Below, in pieces: positions 35,493 to 45,793 of a stretch of 64,000 nt of DNA (within the stretch, counting starts at the first letter, position 1; each line of letters begins with the position of its first letter). The notes beneath the pieces were generated by a model. It was not told the origin of the DNA, made no database searches, and was given only the letters and a program-made list of their open reading frames with translations. This stretch comes from Streptomyces marinisediminis. GTDB lineage: Bacteria; Actinomycetota; Actinomycetes; Streptomycetales; Streptomycetaceae. The stretch lies in NCBI RefSeq assembly GCF_026262575.1, contig NZ_JAPKFL010000003.1, positions 226,256 to 290,255 of the forward strand, given 5' to 3'. The translations under genes were made by a program, and so were the position numbers.

Positions 35493-35984
35493 GTGTACGG
35501 ATACGAGCAGCACGCCTCCGCGGGGCACCAGCAGTACGGGGCCCCGCCGCCCGGGTACGGGCAGCCCCCGCCCGGGGCTCCGCCGCACGGGGCGCAGCCG
35601 CCCCAGGCGCACTACCCCGAGCCGTCGCCGCCCTCGCTCGCCGACGCCGTGCGCGGCTTCGCCACCGGTGCGCTCTCGCCGGAGGACTTCCAGGGCATCT
35701 TCCACAACGCGCGCGTCTACTGCCCCCGCGGCGAGACGCCCGGCTTCCTGGCGCTGCACAACACCCAGCAGCCGGTGATCCCGATGTTCACCTCGCTGAA
35801 GGAGCTGCGCGCCTACGCGGGCAAGGAGTCCCGGTACTTCGTCATCACCGGGGCCGAGGTGCTGGACCTGCTGCCGACGGGGTACGGGTTCGTGCTCGAC
35901 ATGGAGGGCGACCACCGGGTCGTCTTCGACGCGAAGGCGGTCGAGGAGATGGTCGACTTCGCGATGCACCGCATGTACGGATAG
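35493..35984 (+). CDS. SseB-domain protein with Pro/Gly/Tyr-rich N-terminus
   Basis: 163 aa. Residues 1-45 are rich in Gly, Pro, Tyr and Gln (YGAPPPGYGQPPPG). The rest is the SseB N-terminal domain: FHNARVYCPRGETPGFLALHNTQQPVIPMFTSLKELRAY, then GYGFVLDME. The GTG lacks a ribosome site and a TACCCT hexamer precedes it at -13, so the mRNA may be leaderless. Role unknown; SseB domains also occur in ESX-linked proteins. Confidence 0.82.
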   Translation: MYGYEQHASAGHQQYGAPPPGYGQPPPGAPPHGAQPPQAHYPEPSPPSLADAVRGFATGALSPEDFQGIFHNARVYCPRGETPGFLALHNTQQPVIPMFTSLKELRAYAGKESRYFVITGAEVLDLLPTGYGFVLDMEGDHRVVFDAKAVEEMVDFAMHRMYG

Positions 35985-36003
35985 CCCGCCCCGCGCCACC
36001 CCG

Positions 36004-36049
36004 CCGCGGCGCCACCCGGCCGCGGCGCCACCCGGCCGCGGCGCCACCC
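36004..36049. repeat. Tandem repeat, 16-bp unit, 2.9 copies
   Basis: Copies of CCGCGGCGCCACCCGG at 36004-36019, 36020-36035 and a partial at 36036-36049, in the gap after the SseB gene. Confidence 0.85.
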
Positions 36050-36210
36050 ACGGCGGGGCCGCGCCGCCCGGGCCCCGGCCCCGCCCCGCGTCCCGCCGGG
36101 CCGCGCCCGCGCCGCGCCCGGGCCGGGACTCCGTGCGCCGGTCGCCCGCGCCAGCCCGCCCGGAGCCCCGCCCGCCCGCATCCCACCCGCACACCAAAGA
36201 GGCCCGAGGC

Positions 36211-37395
36211 ATGCACACCGAGCAGGACTGGATCACCACCCCCGTCACCGCGCGGCTCCTGCGCGGGGCGCTCGACGTCGAGCACACCGAGCGCGGCGTG
36301 CTGCCCCACCGGCTGCCGGCGTGGGCGCGGGCGCAGTGCGGTGACGGGCAGCTCGCGATGGCGGAGTCCCAGCCCTCCGGGGTCCGGCTGGCCTTCCGCA
36401 CCCGGGCCACCGCCGTGGAGCTGGACGTCCTGGCCACCAAGCGGGTCTACCCGGGCCTGCCGCCGCGGCCCGACGGCACCTACGAGCTGCTGGTGGACGG
36501 GCGGCTGACGGAGCGGGCCCAGGTGACCGAGGGCGACGTGCTGACCCTCGACCTGGCCTCCGGGTCCGCGCGCACCCGCCCCGGGCCCGTGCGGACCCTG
36601 CGGTTCACCGGCCTGGCCGACGCGGAGAAGGACGTCGAGATCTGGCTGCCGCACGACGAGACCACCCGGCTCGTCGCCCTGCGCACCGACGCGCCCGTCG
36701 AGCCCGCGCCGCGCGGCGACCGCCCGGTGTGGCTGCACCACGGCAGTTCCATCAGCCACGGTTCCAACGCCACGTACCCGACCGCCACCTGGCCCGCGGT
36801 GGCCGCGCGGCGCGGCGGGGCAGAGCTGGTGAACCTCGGGTTCGGCGGCGGCGCGCTGCTCGACCCCTTCACCGCGCGGGCGATGCGGGACACCCCGGCG
36901 GACCTGATCAGCGTCAAGCTCGGCATCAACGTCGTCAACACCGACCTGATGCGGCTGCGCGCCTTCGGCCCCGCCGTCCACGGCTTCCTCGACACCCTCC
37001 GCGAGGGGCACCCCACGGCCCCGCTGCTGGTCGTCACGCCGCTCTACTGCCCCGTGCACGAGGACACCCCGGGGCCGGGCGCGCCGGACGCCGCGGCGCT
37101 CGCCGAGGGGCGGCTGCGGTTCGTGGCCACGGGCGACCCCGCCGAGACCGCCGCCGGGAAGCTGACCCTGACCGTCATCCGGGACGAGCTGGCCCGCGTC
37201 GTCCGGCAGCGCGCCGCCGACGACCCGCACCTGCACCTGCTCGACGGCCTCGACCTGTACGGCGCGGCGGACCACGCCGAGCTGCCGCTGCCCGACGGGC
37301 TGCACCCGGACGCCGCCACCCAGCGCCGCATCGGCGAACGCTTCGCGGCGCTGGCCTTCGCCGCCGACGGCCCGTTCGCCACCGGACGCGGCTGA
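36211..37395 (+). CDS. SGNH/GDSL-type esterase
   Basis: 394 aa. The N-terminal half (about 1-165) is a jelly-roll-like domain; the C-terminal half is an SGNH hydrolase: nucleophile block HHGSSISHGSNA (Ser about residue 181), oxyanion Gly in NLGFGGGALLDP, Asn in KLGINVVNTD, and catalytic DGLHPD (His) near residue 369. This two-domain layout resembles lipases/esterases acting on glycans or small esters. No signal peptide. ATG at 36211 follows GAGG. Confidence 0.85.
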   Translation: MHTEQDWITTPVTARLLRGALDVEHTERGVLPHRLPAWARAQCGDGQLAMAESQPSGVRLAFRTRATAVELDVLATKRVYPGLPPRPDGTYELLVDGRLTERAQVTEGDVLTLDLASGSARTRPGPVRTLRFTGLADAEKDVEIWLPHDETTRLVALRTDAPVEPAPRGDRPVWLHHGSSISHGSNATYPTATWPAVAARRGGAELVNLGFGGGALLDPFTARAMRDTPADLISVKLGINVVNTDLMRLRAFGPAVHGFLDTLREGHPTAPLLVVTPLYCPVHEDTPGPGAPDAAALAEGRLRFVATGDPAETAAGKLTLTVIRDELARVVRQRAADDPHLHLLDGLDLYGAADHAELPLPDGLHPDAATQRRIGERFAALAFAADGPFATGRG

Positions 37396-37463
37396 CCGCA
37401 CCGGCGCCGTCGGCCGCGCCCCGCCGCGGGGTGGGCCGCCCCGGGACGGGGAATGCGCACGGC

Positions 37464-37492
37464 TTGGCAGAGGTTCAACTTTCAACTAGATT
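37464..37492 (+). promoter_or_regulatory. Promoter of the pirin gene with repeated TTCAACT
   Basis: TTGGCA (37464-37469) and TAGATT (37487-37492) are spaced 17 bp. Two abutting heptamers TTCAACT (37474-37487) fill the spacer, a likely repressor site of MarR type (inference). Confidence 0.65.
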
Positions 37493-37517
37493 GGACGCCG
37501 GTTCGAAGGAGGCCGTC

Positions 37518-38486
37518 ATGCCCGCGATCACCGTGGAGAACCCGCTCACCCTGCCCCGTGTCGCCGCCCCCGAGGGGCAGCCGCGCGGCGTGCTCGCCGT
37601 CACCACCGCGCCCAGCGGCTTCGAGGGCGAGGGCTTCCCCGTCCGCCGCGCGTTCGCCGGGATCACGTACGCGTACCTGGACCCGTTCATCATGATGGAC
37701 CAGATGGGCGAGGTGGAGTACCAGCCCGGGGAGCCGAAGGGGACCCCGTGGCACCCGCACCGGGGCTTCGAGACCGTCACCTACATCATCGACGGGATCT
37801 TCGACCACCAGGACAGCCAGGGCGGCGGCGGCACCATCACCAACGGCGACACCCAGTGGATGACCGCCGGGTCGGGCCTGCTGCACATCGAGGCGCCGCC
37901 GGAGCACCTCGTCGTGTCGGGCGGCCTCTTCCACGGGCTCCAGCTCTGGGTGAACCTGCCGGCCAGGGACAAGATGATGGCGCCGCGCTACCAGGACATC
38001 CGCGGCGGCAGCGTCCAGTTGCTCACCTCGCCCGACGGCGGCGCGCTGATGCGCGTCATCGCCGGTGAACTGGACGGCCACCAGGGCCCCGGCGTCACCC
38101 ACACGCCGATCACCATGATCCACGCCACGCTGGCGCCGGGCGCGGAGGTCACGTTGCCGTGGCGCGAGGACTTCAACGGCCTCGCGTACGTCCTCGCGGG
38201 CCGCGGGACGGTCGGCGCCGAGCGCCGGCCGATCCACCTCGGCCAGACCGCCGTCTTCGGCGACGGTTCCTCGCTGACCGTCCGCGCGGACGAGAAGCAG
38301 GACGCCCACACGCCGGACATGGAGGTCGTCCTCCTCGGCGGACAGCCCATCCGTGAGCCGATGGCGCACTACGGCCCGTTCGTCATGAACTCCCGGGAAG
38401 AGCTCCAGCAGGCGTTCGACGACTTCCAGAAGGGGCGCCTGGGGACGGTTCCGGCCGTGCACGGGATGTCCGAGGGCGGACTGTAG
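37518..38486 (+). CDS. Pirin family protein
   Basis: 322-aa bicupin. The N-terminal cupin carries the metal motif GTPWHPHRGFETVTY and GLLHIEAPPEH, giving the 3-His/1-Glu iron site. Pirins act as redox-sensitive regulators or quercetinases; in Streptomyces a pirin modulates acyl-CoA dehydrogenase activity, and here a FadE5-like gene lies 2 kb away (context only). AAGGAGG is 6 nt before the ATG. Confidence 0.92.
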   Translation: MPAITVENPLTLPRVAAPEGQPRGVLAVTTAPSGFEGEGFPVRRAFAGITYAYLDPFIMMDQMGEVEYQPGEPKGTPWHPHRGFETVTYIIDGIFDHQDSQGGGGTITNGDTQWMTAGSGLLHIEAPPEHLVVSGGLFHGLQLWVNLPARDKMMAPRYQDIRGGSVQLLTSPDGGALMRVIAGELDGHQGPGVTHTPITMIHATLAPGAEVTLPWREDFNGLAYVLAGRGTVGAERRPIHLGQTAVFGDGSSLTVRADEKQDAHTPDMEVVLLGGQPIREPMAHYGPFVMNSREELQQAFDDFQKGRLGTVPAVHGMSEGGL

Positions 38487-38802
38487 GGCGACCCGGAGCC
38501 GCGCGCGGGGCGAGCCGGACCGGGGCGGGCCGGGGCGAGCCGCCTCCTGGCCCGCCGCGACGAGCCGCCCCGGCCCGGGCGGCCCCGCCCGGCCGCCCCC
38601 GCCCGGGCCGACACCGCCCGCGCCAAGGGGCTCGACGTCCACAGCGACCCGGGGAGCCCCCCCGCCAGGCCGCGCCGTGCCGCGCGGGCGGGCCGGGCCG
38701 AGCCGGGACGCGCACCGAGCCGGGCCGAGCCGGGACGCGCACCGGGCCGGGCCGGGGCGAGCCGCGCCGTGACGCGCGGGCGGGCTGCGCCGGGCGGGGC
38801 CG
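38487..38802. other. 316-bp convergent gap
   Basis: Very G/C-rich; no gene seen. Contains the 27-bp tandem repeat at 38695-38748 and related GAGCCGGG motifs. Confidence 0.6.
38695..38748. repeat. Tandem repeat, 27-bp unit
   Basis: Two copies (38695-38721, 38722-38748) beginning GGGCCGAGCCGGGACGCGCA, differing at one base, plus a degenerate third. Confidence 0.8.
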
Positions 38803-40962
38803 TCAGCCCCAGTCCGGCGGCGGGGCGTCCTCGCGCAGCTCGAACCAGATGGCCTTGCCCTCGCCGCGCGGGTCCACGCCCCAGCTCCCGGCGAGCAGCT
38901 CCAGCAGCACCAGGCCGCGCCCGGAGGAGGCCAGCTCGCCGGGGTTGCGGCGGTGCGGCAGCTCGTCGCTGCCGTCGGCGACCTCCACGCGCAGCCCGCG
39001 GGTGCCGCGCCGGCCGGTGACCTCGGCCACCATGAGCGCGTCGCCGTCGGTGTGCACGAGCACGTTCGTCAGCATCTCCGAGAGCATCAGCACCGCGCCG
39101 TCCACCTGGTCCGGCGCGGTCCAGTCGTAGAGCAGGTCGCGGAGCTGGCCGCGGGCGTCCGCGATGCGGGAGGCGTCGGACTGGGCGACGCTGAGCACCG
39201 TGCGGCGGCCGGTCTCGCGCGGTGGCACGGCCTGCGCGTCCCGGCTGAGGAGCAGCAGGGCGATGTCGTCCTCGCGCCGGTCGGCCAGCGGCCCCGGCCA
39301 GTGGTGGGACGCCGGGCCGTGCACGGTGCGCACCAGGGCGTCGGCCAGCTCCTCCAGGTCAGCCTCCGGGTGCTCGGCGAAGACGCTGCGGATGCGCGCC
39401 CAGCCGGTGTCGATGTCGTGGCCGCCGGTCTCGATGAGGCCGTCGGTGCACATCAGCAGGGTCTCGCCGGGGCCCAGGACGAGCCGGGTGGTGGGGTAGT
39501 CGGCCTCCGGGTCGACGCCCAGCGGCAGCCCGCCCGCGGTGGGCCGGACCATCAGCGTGCCGTCCGGAAGCCGGATCGCCGGGTCCGGGTGGCCCGCGCG
39601 GACGATGTCGAGCGTGCCCAGCGCGGGGTCGGCCTCGATGTAGAGGCAGGTCGCGAAGCGGTCCTCCACGTGCTCGACGGTGTCCGGGTCGTCGTAGTGG
39701 GCGACGCCCGCCATGCCGGACAGGAACCGCGAGGCGCGCGAGAGCACCGCCCCGGGGCTGTGGCCCTCGGCGGCGTACGCGCGCAGCGCCACCCGGAGCT
39801 GGCCCATCAGCCCGGCCGCGCGCACGTCGTGGCCCTGGACGTCCCCGATGACGAGCGCGGTGCGGCCCGCGTGCAGCGGGATGACGTCGTACCAGTCGCC
39901 GCCGACCTCCAGCCCGCCGCCGGTGGGCACGTACCGGGCGGCCACCGTCATGCCCTTGATGTCGGGCTTGTGGGCCGGGCGCATGGTGCGCTGCAACCCC
40001 GCCGACAGCTCCCGCTCCGACTCGTGCACGGAGGCCCGCGAGAGCGCCTGCGCCAGCATGCGGGCGACCGTCGTCAGCACCGAGCGCTCGTCGGGGGTGA
40101 ACGCCGCGGGGGAGGAGAACGCCGCCATCCAGGCCCCGAGCGTGCGACCCCCGGCCACCAGGGGCAGGAACGCCCACGCCTGGCGGCCGAAACGTTCCGC
40201 CAGCGGCCAGGTCGCCGGGAACCGGCGCTGGTACTCCGCCGGGCTGCTCAGGTAGACGGCGCGGCCGTTGCGGATGACGTCGGCCGCCGGGTAGGGCGTC
40301 GTCAGCGGCATGTCCAGGAACGGTGTCTCGTCGCTCTCGCCGTGCCCGTAGTGGCCGATCACCACCAGGTGGTCGCCCTTGACGCCGAAGACCGCCAGCC
40401 CGTCCGGCGAGAACCCGGGCATGGCCAGCCCCGCCGCCACCCGCAGCACCTCGGCCGTGGAGCGGGCCTCGGCCAGCGCCCGTCCGGCGTCCAGCAGGAA
40501 CGCCTCCCGCGAGCGCCGCCAGTCCCCGGTGACCGCGGAGCGCGCCTCCGAGGACTCCGGCGCCTCCACCAGCGTGCCCACCAGCACCGAGCCCGTGCCC
40601 ACGCCGGGGCGGCGCACGGCGCCCGCGCCCCGGTCGGCGTCCAGGTGGCGCAGCCGGGCCCGTACCGTCCAGCGCACCCGCCCGTCGTCGCCTACCACGC
40701 GCAGCCGGCCCTCCGCGATGCCGCCCTCGGCCGCCGCGAGCGTGATGATGCCGTCGAGCTCGACGAAGTCCACCGGGTGCAGCTTCGCCCGGACGACGGA
40801 CGTCGAGACGGTCACCGGCTCCGGGGCCAGGCCCATCAGCTCGGCGGCCCGCGCGTCCATCGCCACCGAGCCGGCGGCGTGGTCCCAGCGCCACATCCCG
40901 GTCCCGGTGGCGTCCAGCACCTCCCCCACCCGCGGCGGGGAGGCCCCGTGATCGGTGCGCAT
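38803..40962 (-). CDS. PAS-GAF-SpoIIE phosphatase with HATPase domain (second)
   Basis: 719 aa. PAS (about 10-110), GAF (about 150-310; LAMPGFSPDGLAVFGVKGD), PP2C/SpoIIE (about 330-560; VGGDWYDVIPL, VIGDVQGHDVRAAGLMGQLR, LLMCTDGLIE, EDDIALLLL), and an anti-sigma-type GHKL ATPase (about 590-715; LMLSEMLTNVLVHTDG, GRGLVLLELLA). It belongs to the same class as the gene at 28.9 kb but lacks one PAS domain. ATG at 40962 has GTGGGG just upstream. Divergent from aspS with a 143-bp gap. Likely controls a STAS/sigma-factor switch located elsewhere. Confidence 0.9.
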   Translation of the reverse strand: MRTDHGASPPRVGEVLDATGTGMWRWDHAAGSVAMDARAAELMGLAPEPVTVSTSVVRAKLHPVDFVELDGIITLAAAEGGIAEGRLRVVGDDGRVRWTVRARLRHLDADRGAGAVRRPGVGTGSVLVGTLVEAPESSEARSAVTGDWRRSREAFLLDAGRALAEARSTAEVLRVAAGLAMPGFSPDGLAVFGVKGDHLVVIGHYGHGESDETPFLDMPLTTPYPAADVIRNGRAVYLSSPAEYQRRFPATWPLAERFGRQAWAFLPLVAGGRTLGAWMAAFSSPAAFTPDERSVLTTVARMLAQALSRASVHESERELSAGLQRTMRPAHKPDIKGMTVAARYVPTGGGLEVGGDWYDVIPLHAGRTALVIGDVQGHDVRAAGLMGQLRVALRAYAAEGHSPGAVLSRASRFLSGMAGVAHYDDPDTVEHVEDRFATCLYIEADPALGTLDIVRAGHPDPAIRLPDGTLMVRPTAGGLPLGVDPEADYPTTRLVLGPGETLLMCTDGLIETGGHDIDTGWARIRSVFAEHPEADLEELADALVRTVHGPASHHWPGPLADRREDDIALLLLSRDAQAVPPRETGRRTVLSVAQSDASRIADARGQLRDLLYDWTAPDQVDGAVLMLSEMLTNVLVHTDGDALMVAEVTGRRGTRGLRVEVADGSDELPHRRNPGELASSGRGLVLLELLAGSWGVDPRGEGKAIWFELREDAPPPDWG

Positions 40963-41108
40963 GTGCCCCACTTTATGGACCTTGGTGGGCTCCCGCCCGG
41001 CAGGGCTCGCGTGGACCGGTACCCTGATGGGCGCCGGAGGGCCCGTGCGGTAAGGGCCCGCGACCCGCACCTCGCGCACCGCGCCCCTGACGACTTTGGA
41101 CATGAATG

Positions 41109-42866
41109 ATGCATCGGTACCGGTCCCACCACTGCGGCGAGCTCCGAGCACCGGACGTCGGCACGGACGTCCGGCTGAGCGGCTGGCTGCACAACCGTCG
41201 TGACCTGGGCGGCATCCTCTTCATCGACCTGCGCGACCACCACGGTCTGGTGCAGCTCGTCGCCCGTCCCGGCACGGCCGCCAACGAGGCGCTCGGGCAT
41301 CTGACCAAGGAGACCGTCGTCCGGGTGGACGGCACGGTGGTGAACCGGGGCGCGGAGAACGTCAACCCCGAACTGCCGACCGGCGAGATCGAGGTCGAGG
41401 TCACCGACGTGGAGGTGCTCGGCGCCGCCGAGCAGATCCCCTTCACCATCAACGCGGAGGACGGCGTCAACGAGGAGCGCCGCCTGGAGTACCGCTTCCT
41501 GGACCTGCGGCGCGAGCGCATGCACCGCAACATCATGCTGCGCACCGCCGTGATCTCCGCGATCCGGCAGAAGATGACGGCGCTCGGCTTCAACGAGATG
41601 GCCACGCCCATCCTGTCGGCCACCTCGCCCGAGGGCGCGCGCGACTTCCTGGTGCCCTCCCGGCTGCACGCGGGCCGGTTCTACGCGCTGCCGCAGGCCC
41701 CGCAGCAGTTCAAGCAGCTCCTGATGATCGCCGGGTTCGACCGCTACTTCCAGATCGCGCCCTGCTTCCGCGACGAGGACGCCCGCGCCGACCGCTCGCC
41801 GGGCGAGTTCTACCAGCTCGACGTGGAGATGAGCTTCGTCGAGCAGGAGGACGTCTTCCAGGTCATCGAGAAGGTGATGACCGAGCTGTTCGAGGAGTTC
41901 GGCGACGGCCGGCACGTCACCTCGCCGTTCCCGCGCATCCCGTTCCGCGAGGCCATGGACCGGTACGGCTCCGACAAGCCGGACCTGCGCGCCCGCCTGG
42001 AGCTGGTGGACGTCACCAGCGTCTTCGAGGGCTCGGAGTTCAAGGCGTTCGCGGGCAAGCACGTGCGCGCGCTGGCCGTGCCGGACACCGCCGACCAGCC
42101 GCGCAAGTTCTTCGACCAGATGGGTGAGTACGCCGTCGAGCAGGGCGCCAAGGGCCTGGCCTGGGTCCGCGTCGGCGAGGACGGCGGGCTCACCGGCCCC
42201 ATCGCGAAGTTCCTCACCGCGGAGAACACCGCCGCGCTGCTGTCCGCGCTGGACGCGAAGCCCGGCACGGCCGTCTTCTTCGGCGCCGGCGCGTACGACG
42301 AGGTCTCGAAGATCATGGGCGCCGTGCGCGTCGAGGCGGCCCGCCGCACCGGCCACTTCGACGAGGGCGTGTTCCGGTTCTGCTGGATCGTCGACTTCCC
42401 GATGTACGAGAAGGACGAGGAGACCGGCCGGATCGAGTTCTCCCACAACCCCTTCTCCATGCCGCAGGGCGGCCTGGAGGCCCTGCGCACGCAGGACCCG
42501 CTGTCCGTCCTGGCCTGGCAGTACGACATCGTGTGCAACGGCGTGGAGCTGTCCTCGGGCGCCATCCGGAACCACGAGCCGGAGGTCATGTACGAGGCGT
42601 TCGAGATCGCGGGCTACTCGCGCGAGGACGTCGAGCGCGAGTTCGGCGGCATGCTGCGGGCCTTCTCCTTCGGCGCCCCGCCGCACGGCGGCATCGCCCC
42701 GGGCATCGACCGCATCGTGATGCTGCTGGCCGACGAGCCGAACATCCGCGAGACGATCGCCTTCCCGCTCAACGGCAACGCGCAGGACCTGCTCATGGGC
42801 GCGCCCAGCGAGGTCGACGACGCCCGCCTGCGCGAGCTGCACCTCTCGGTGCGCAAGCCGAAGTAA
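41109..42866 (+). CDS. aspS: Aspartyl-tRNA synthetase
   Basis: 585-aa class II synthetase of bacterial type: OB-fold anticodon domain (1-105), catalytic core with motif 1, motif 2 ([20 protein letters not shown]), GAD insertion (about 290-420) and motif 3 ([15 protein letters not shown]). The OB fold reads [11 protein letters not shown]: the His after W-x matches the His of non-discriminating AspRS, rather than the Asn of E. coli (GWVNRRRD). This fits organisms that make Asn-tRNA through GatCAB. ATG 41106 (adding one Met) is equally possible; no clear ribosome site. Confidence 0.95.
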   Translation: MHRYRSHHCGELRAPDVGTDVRLSGWLHNRRDLGGILFIDLRDHHGLVQLVARPGTAANEALGHLTKETVVRVDGTVVNRGAENVNPELPTGEIEVEVTDVEVLGAAEQIPFTINAEDGVNEERRLEYRFLDLRRERMHRNIMLRTAVISAIRQKMTALGFNEMATPILSATSPEGARDFLVPSRLHAGRFYALPQAPQQFKQLLMIAGFDRYFQIAPCFRDEDARADRSPGEFYQLDVEMSFVEQEDVFQVIEKVMTELFEEFGDGRHVTSPFPRIPFREAMDRYGSDKPDLRARLELVDVTSVFEGSEFKAFAGKHVRALAVPDTADQPRKFFDQMGEYAVEQGAKGLAWVRVGEDGGLTGPIAKFLTAENTAALLSALDAKPGTAVFFGAGAYDEVSKIMGAVRVEAARRTGHFDEGVFRFCWIVDFPMYEKDEETGRIEFSHNPFSMPQGGLEALRTQDPLSVLAWQYDIVCNGVELSSGAIRNHEPEVMYEAFEIAGYSREDVEREFGGMLRAFSFGAPPHGGIAPGIDRIVMLLADEPNIRETIAFPLNGNAQDLLMGAPSEVDDARLRELHLSVRKPK

Positions 42867-43040
42867 CCGCCGCTGGCGCGGCGCCCGCCGGGTGCGGGTG
42901 TCCGCCGCGTGTTGGCGTCTGCCAGGTGCGGGTGTCCGCCGGGGGCGCGCTGTGCGACCGGGAGCCCCGCGCCGGCCGGGGCCGACGGGCCGCCGCCGGG
43001 AGCCGGGGCGGCCCGGACGGCGGTCACCGCCGCCGGGGGG

Positions 43041-44753
43041 TCACTCCTCCGCGCCGCCGAAGCGCTCGCGGTACGCGGCGAGGTCGTCCTCGGAGATCTT
43101 CGCGAACAGCACCGGGGGCACCGTGAACGGCGTGCCGGCCGGCACGGCGGTCAGGGCGCGCGCCTGCTCCGGGGTGACCCAGGTGGCGGTGTCGCCGTCC
43201 AGCGCGAACGCGTCGCGCATCGCGCGCGCCGAGGCGGGGATGAAGGGCTCGGAGACGATCGCGTACAGGTGGATGAGGTTCATCGCCGTGCGCAGGGTGA
43301 GGGCCGCGGCGTCCTGGTCGGTCTTGATCTCCAGCCAGGGCGCCTTCTCCTCCAGGTAGACGTTCCCCGCGCTCCACAGCGCGCGCAGTGCCTGCGCGGC
43401 CTTGCGGAACTGCAGGGCGTCCAACTGCTCCTGGTACTCGGTCAGCAGCTCGGCGATCTCCGCGCCCAGCCGCTCCTCGGCCGGGCCGGCCGGGGCGCCC
43501 GCCGGGACCTCGTCACCGAACCGCTTGCGGGAGAAGGACAGCACCCGGTTGACGAAGTTGCCCAGGGTGTCGGCGAGGTCCTTGTTCACCGTGGCGGTGA
43601 ACAGCTCCCACGTGAAGCTGGTGTCGTCGGACTCCGGGGCGTGGGCCATCAGGAAGTAGCGCCAGTAGTCGGCCGGGAGCAGCTCCAGCGCGGCGTCGGT
43701 GAACACGCCGCGCTTCTGCGAGGTGGAGAACTTGCCGCCGTAGTACGTCAGCCAGTTGAACGCCTTGACGTAGTCGACCTTCTTCCACGGCTCCCGGGTG
43801 CCGAGCTGGATCGCCGGGAACATCACGGTGTGGAAGGGCACGTTGTCCTTGGCCATGAACTCCGTGTAGCGCACGTCCTCGGCGCGGTACCACCAGGACT
43901 CCCAGTCCCGCTCGGCCGGGGCGTGGTCAGCCCACTCCTTCGTCGCGCCGATGTACTCCACGGGCGCGTCGAACCAGACGTAGAACACCTTGCCCTCGGC
44001 GGCCAGCTCGGGCCAGGTGTCGGCCGGGACCGGCACGCCCCACTCCAGGTCCCGGGTGATGGCGCGGTCCTGGAGGCCCTCGGTGAGCCACTTGCGCGCG
44101 ATCGAGGACGCCAGCGTCGGCCACTCCCCGCCGACGGCGTCGATCCACGCCTCCACCTCGTGCGCCAGCTTGGACTGGAGCAGGAACAGGTGCCGGGTCT
44201 CGCGGACCTCCAGCTCGCTGCTGCCGCTGATCGCGGAGCGGGCGTCGACCAGGTCGGTCGGGTCCAGCACGCGCGTGCAGTTCTCGCACTGGTCGCCGCG
44301 GGCCTTGTCGTAGCCGCAGTGCGGGCAGGTGCCGACGATGTAGCGGTCCGGCAGGAAGCGGCCGTCGGCCAGCGAGTACACCTGCCGGATCGCCCGCTCC
44401 TCGATGAAGCCGCCCGCGTGCAGGCTCCGCGCGACGCGCTGGGTGATCTCCACGTTCTGCGGCGAGGAGCTGCGGCCGAAGTAGTCGAACGCCAGGTGGA
44501 AGCCGTCGTACACGGCCTTCTGCGCCTCGTGCTGCTGCGCGCAGAACTCCGCCACGGGCAGCCCGGCCTCCTTCGCGGCGAGTTCGGCGGGGGTGCCGTG
44601 CTCGTCGGTGGCGCAGACGTAGAGCACGTCGTGCCCGCGCTGCCGCAGGTAGCGGGCGTACACGTCGGCCGGGAGCATGGACCCCACCATGTTGCCCAGG
44701 TGCTTGATCCCGTTGATGTAGGGGAGGGCGCTGGTGATGAGGTGTCGAGCCAT
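43041..44753 (-). CDS. metG: Methionyl-tRNA synthetase
   Basis: 570-aa class I synthetase. HIGH-like motif [10 protein letters not shown], a zinc knuckle with CPHC and CENC (about residues 133-150), [15 protein letters not shown], and a KMSKS-equivalent KFSTSQ. The C-terminal helical anticodon-binding domain follows; the dimerising EMAP-like domain of long MetRS is absent. GGAG precedes ATG 44753. Convergent with aspS. This short type with FSTS is common in actinobacteria. Confidence 0.95.
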   Translation of the reverse strand: MARHLITSALPYINGIKHLGNMVGSMLPADVYARYLRQRGHDVLYVCATDEHGTPAELAAKEAGLPVAEFCAQQHEAQKAVYDGFHLAFDYFGRSSSPQNVEITQRVARSLHAGGFIEERAIRQVYSLADGRFLPDRYIVGTCPHCGYDKARGDQCENCTRVLDPTDLVDARSAISGSSELEVRETRHLFLLQSKLAHEVEAWIDAVGGEWPTLASSIARKWLTEGLQDRAITRDLEWGVPVPADTWPELAAEGKVFYVWFDAPVEYIGATKEWADHAPAERDWESWWYRAEDVRYTEFMAKDNVPFHTVMFPAIQLGTREPWKKVDYVKAFNWLTYYGGKFSTSQKRGVFTDAALELLPADYWRYFLMAHAPESDDTSFTWELFTATVNKDLADTLGNFVNRVLSFSRKRFGDEVPAGAPAGPAEERLGAEIAELLTEYQEQLDALQFRKAAQALRALWSAGNVYLEEKAPWLEIKTDQDAAALTLRTAMNLIHLYAIVSEPFIPASARAMRDAFALDGDTATWVTPEQARALTAVPAGTPFTVPPVLFAKISEDDLAAYRERFGGAEE

Positions 44754-44935
44754 TGCGGCTGCTCCAAGGTCGTTACCGTGCGTGACTGAATTGCGGCGGG
44801 AGGCGCTCGCCATCGTATCGGAGCGGGGGAAGCGGACCGCCGCCCGTTTCGGCTCGTCCGGGGCCCGGTGCCCGGGGCGCCCCGCCGCGCGGTTCCCCGC
44901 CGCGTCCGCCGGGGAGTGCGGGGCGCCGGGCGGCG

Positions 44936-45793
44936 TCAGCCCGCGGTGGCCGGGCGCAGCTTCACCGACAGGTCGTTGGCCACGGTGTAGTACGGCTCGG
45001 CGACCGCCGCCGTCCCGGGCACGGGGGCGGACGGCAGCGCGAGGACGCGCCGCTTGTCGTGCACGTCGTCCAGCAGGCGGCCCAGCCGGGCGGCCGGGGC
45101 GTCCGCGCCGCCGGTGCGCACGTACAGGTCCCAGACGGCGTCGGCGGCGGACTCGGCGAGCGCGGGCGTGGGCAGCGTGAAGCGGCAGTCGGGCGCCCCG
45201 CCCTCCCGCCAGGCGCCGGGCACGGTGTGCACCAGTTCGCGGCGGCCGCGGCAGCGGGCCTCCAGCCGGGGCGGCGCGTCGGTGGGGACGTCGCCCAGCA
45301 GGCGGGCGTCGACGGCGAGCCGGCCGTCGGCGCCCAGGTGGACGGCGCCGGCCTCCGCGTGCCGCCGCCGGGTCCACACGCGCACGGTGAGGTGGTCGTG
45401 GGCGGTGCGGTAGGGCAGCAGGACGTGCAGCGGCGTGGTGGCCGTGGAGCGGATCAGCCGCCGGGTGTCCAGCAGGCCGCGGCCGTCCAGGCGGCGCGGC
45501 CCGGCGCCGTCGAAGGCGGCGTGGGCGTCCCAGCGGCCCTCGTACAGCCCGGTGGCGGCCGCCGGTACCTCGGCGGCGACCCGGGTGCCGGCGAACAGGG
45601 GGCGGCCGGCGAGGTCGCGCCCGGCCGGCCGCAGCGGGAACCGGAGCCGGTCCCCGGGCTCCCGGGGCTTGCGCGGCACGAGCAGCAGCGTCCCACCGGG
45701 TGGGAGGGCGGGCGCCCCCGGACCCTCGTGGTAGACCTGGACGGTGAGGGCGCCGGCGTCGTCCACGGCGCAGTCGGCCAGCAGGGGGTTCAC
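44936..45793 (-). CDS. Conserved hypothetical protein in glycosyltransferase operon
   Basis: 285 aa, not recognised. It is beta-rich by composition, with two similar halves: each has a stretch like [19 protein letters not shown] or [15 protein letters not shown], suggesting a repeated beta-sandwich. No signal peptide or membrane helix. GTG at 45793 overlaps the glycosyltransferase stop by GTGA, so the two are co-translated. By context it may act in synthesis or modification of a surface glycan. Confidence 0.7.
   Translation of the reverse strand: MNPLLADCAVDDAGALTVQVYHEGPGAPALPPGGTLLLVPRKPREPGDRLRFPLRPAGRDLAGRPLFAGTRVAAEVPAAATGLYEGRWDAHAAFDGAGPRRLDGRGLLDTRRLIRSTATTPLHVLLPYRTAHDHLTVRVWTRRRHAEAGAVHLGADGRLAVDARLLGDVPTDAPPRLEARCRGRRELVHTVPGAWREGGAPDCRFTLPTPALAESAADAVWDLYVRTGGADAPAARLGRLLDDVHDKRRVLALPSAPVPGTAAVAEPYYTVANDLSVKLRPATAG

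Noticed and set aside
43690..43760. Defective KMSKS motif in MetRS
   Set aside because: KFSTSQ-type motifs are normal for the short actinobacterial MetRS class.
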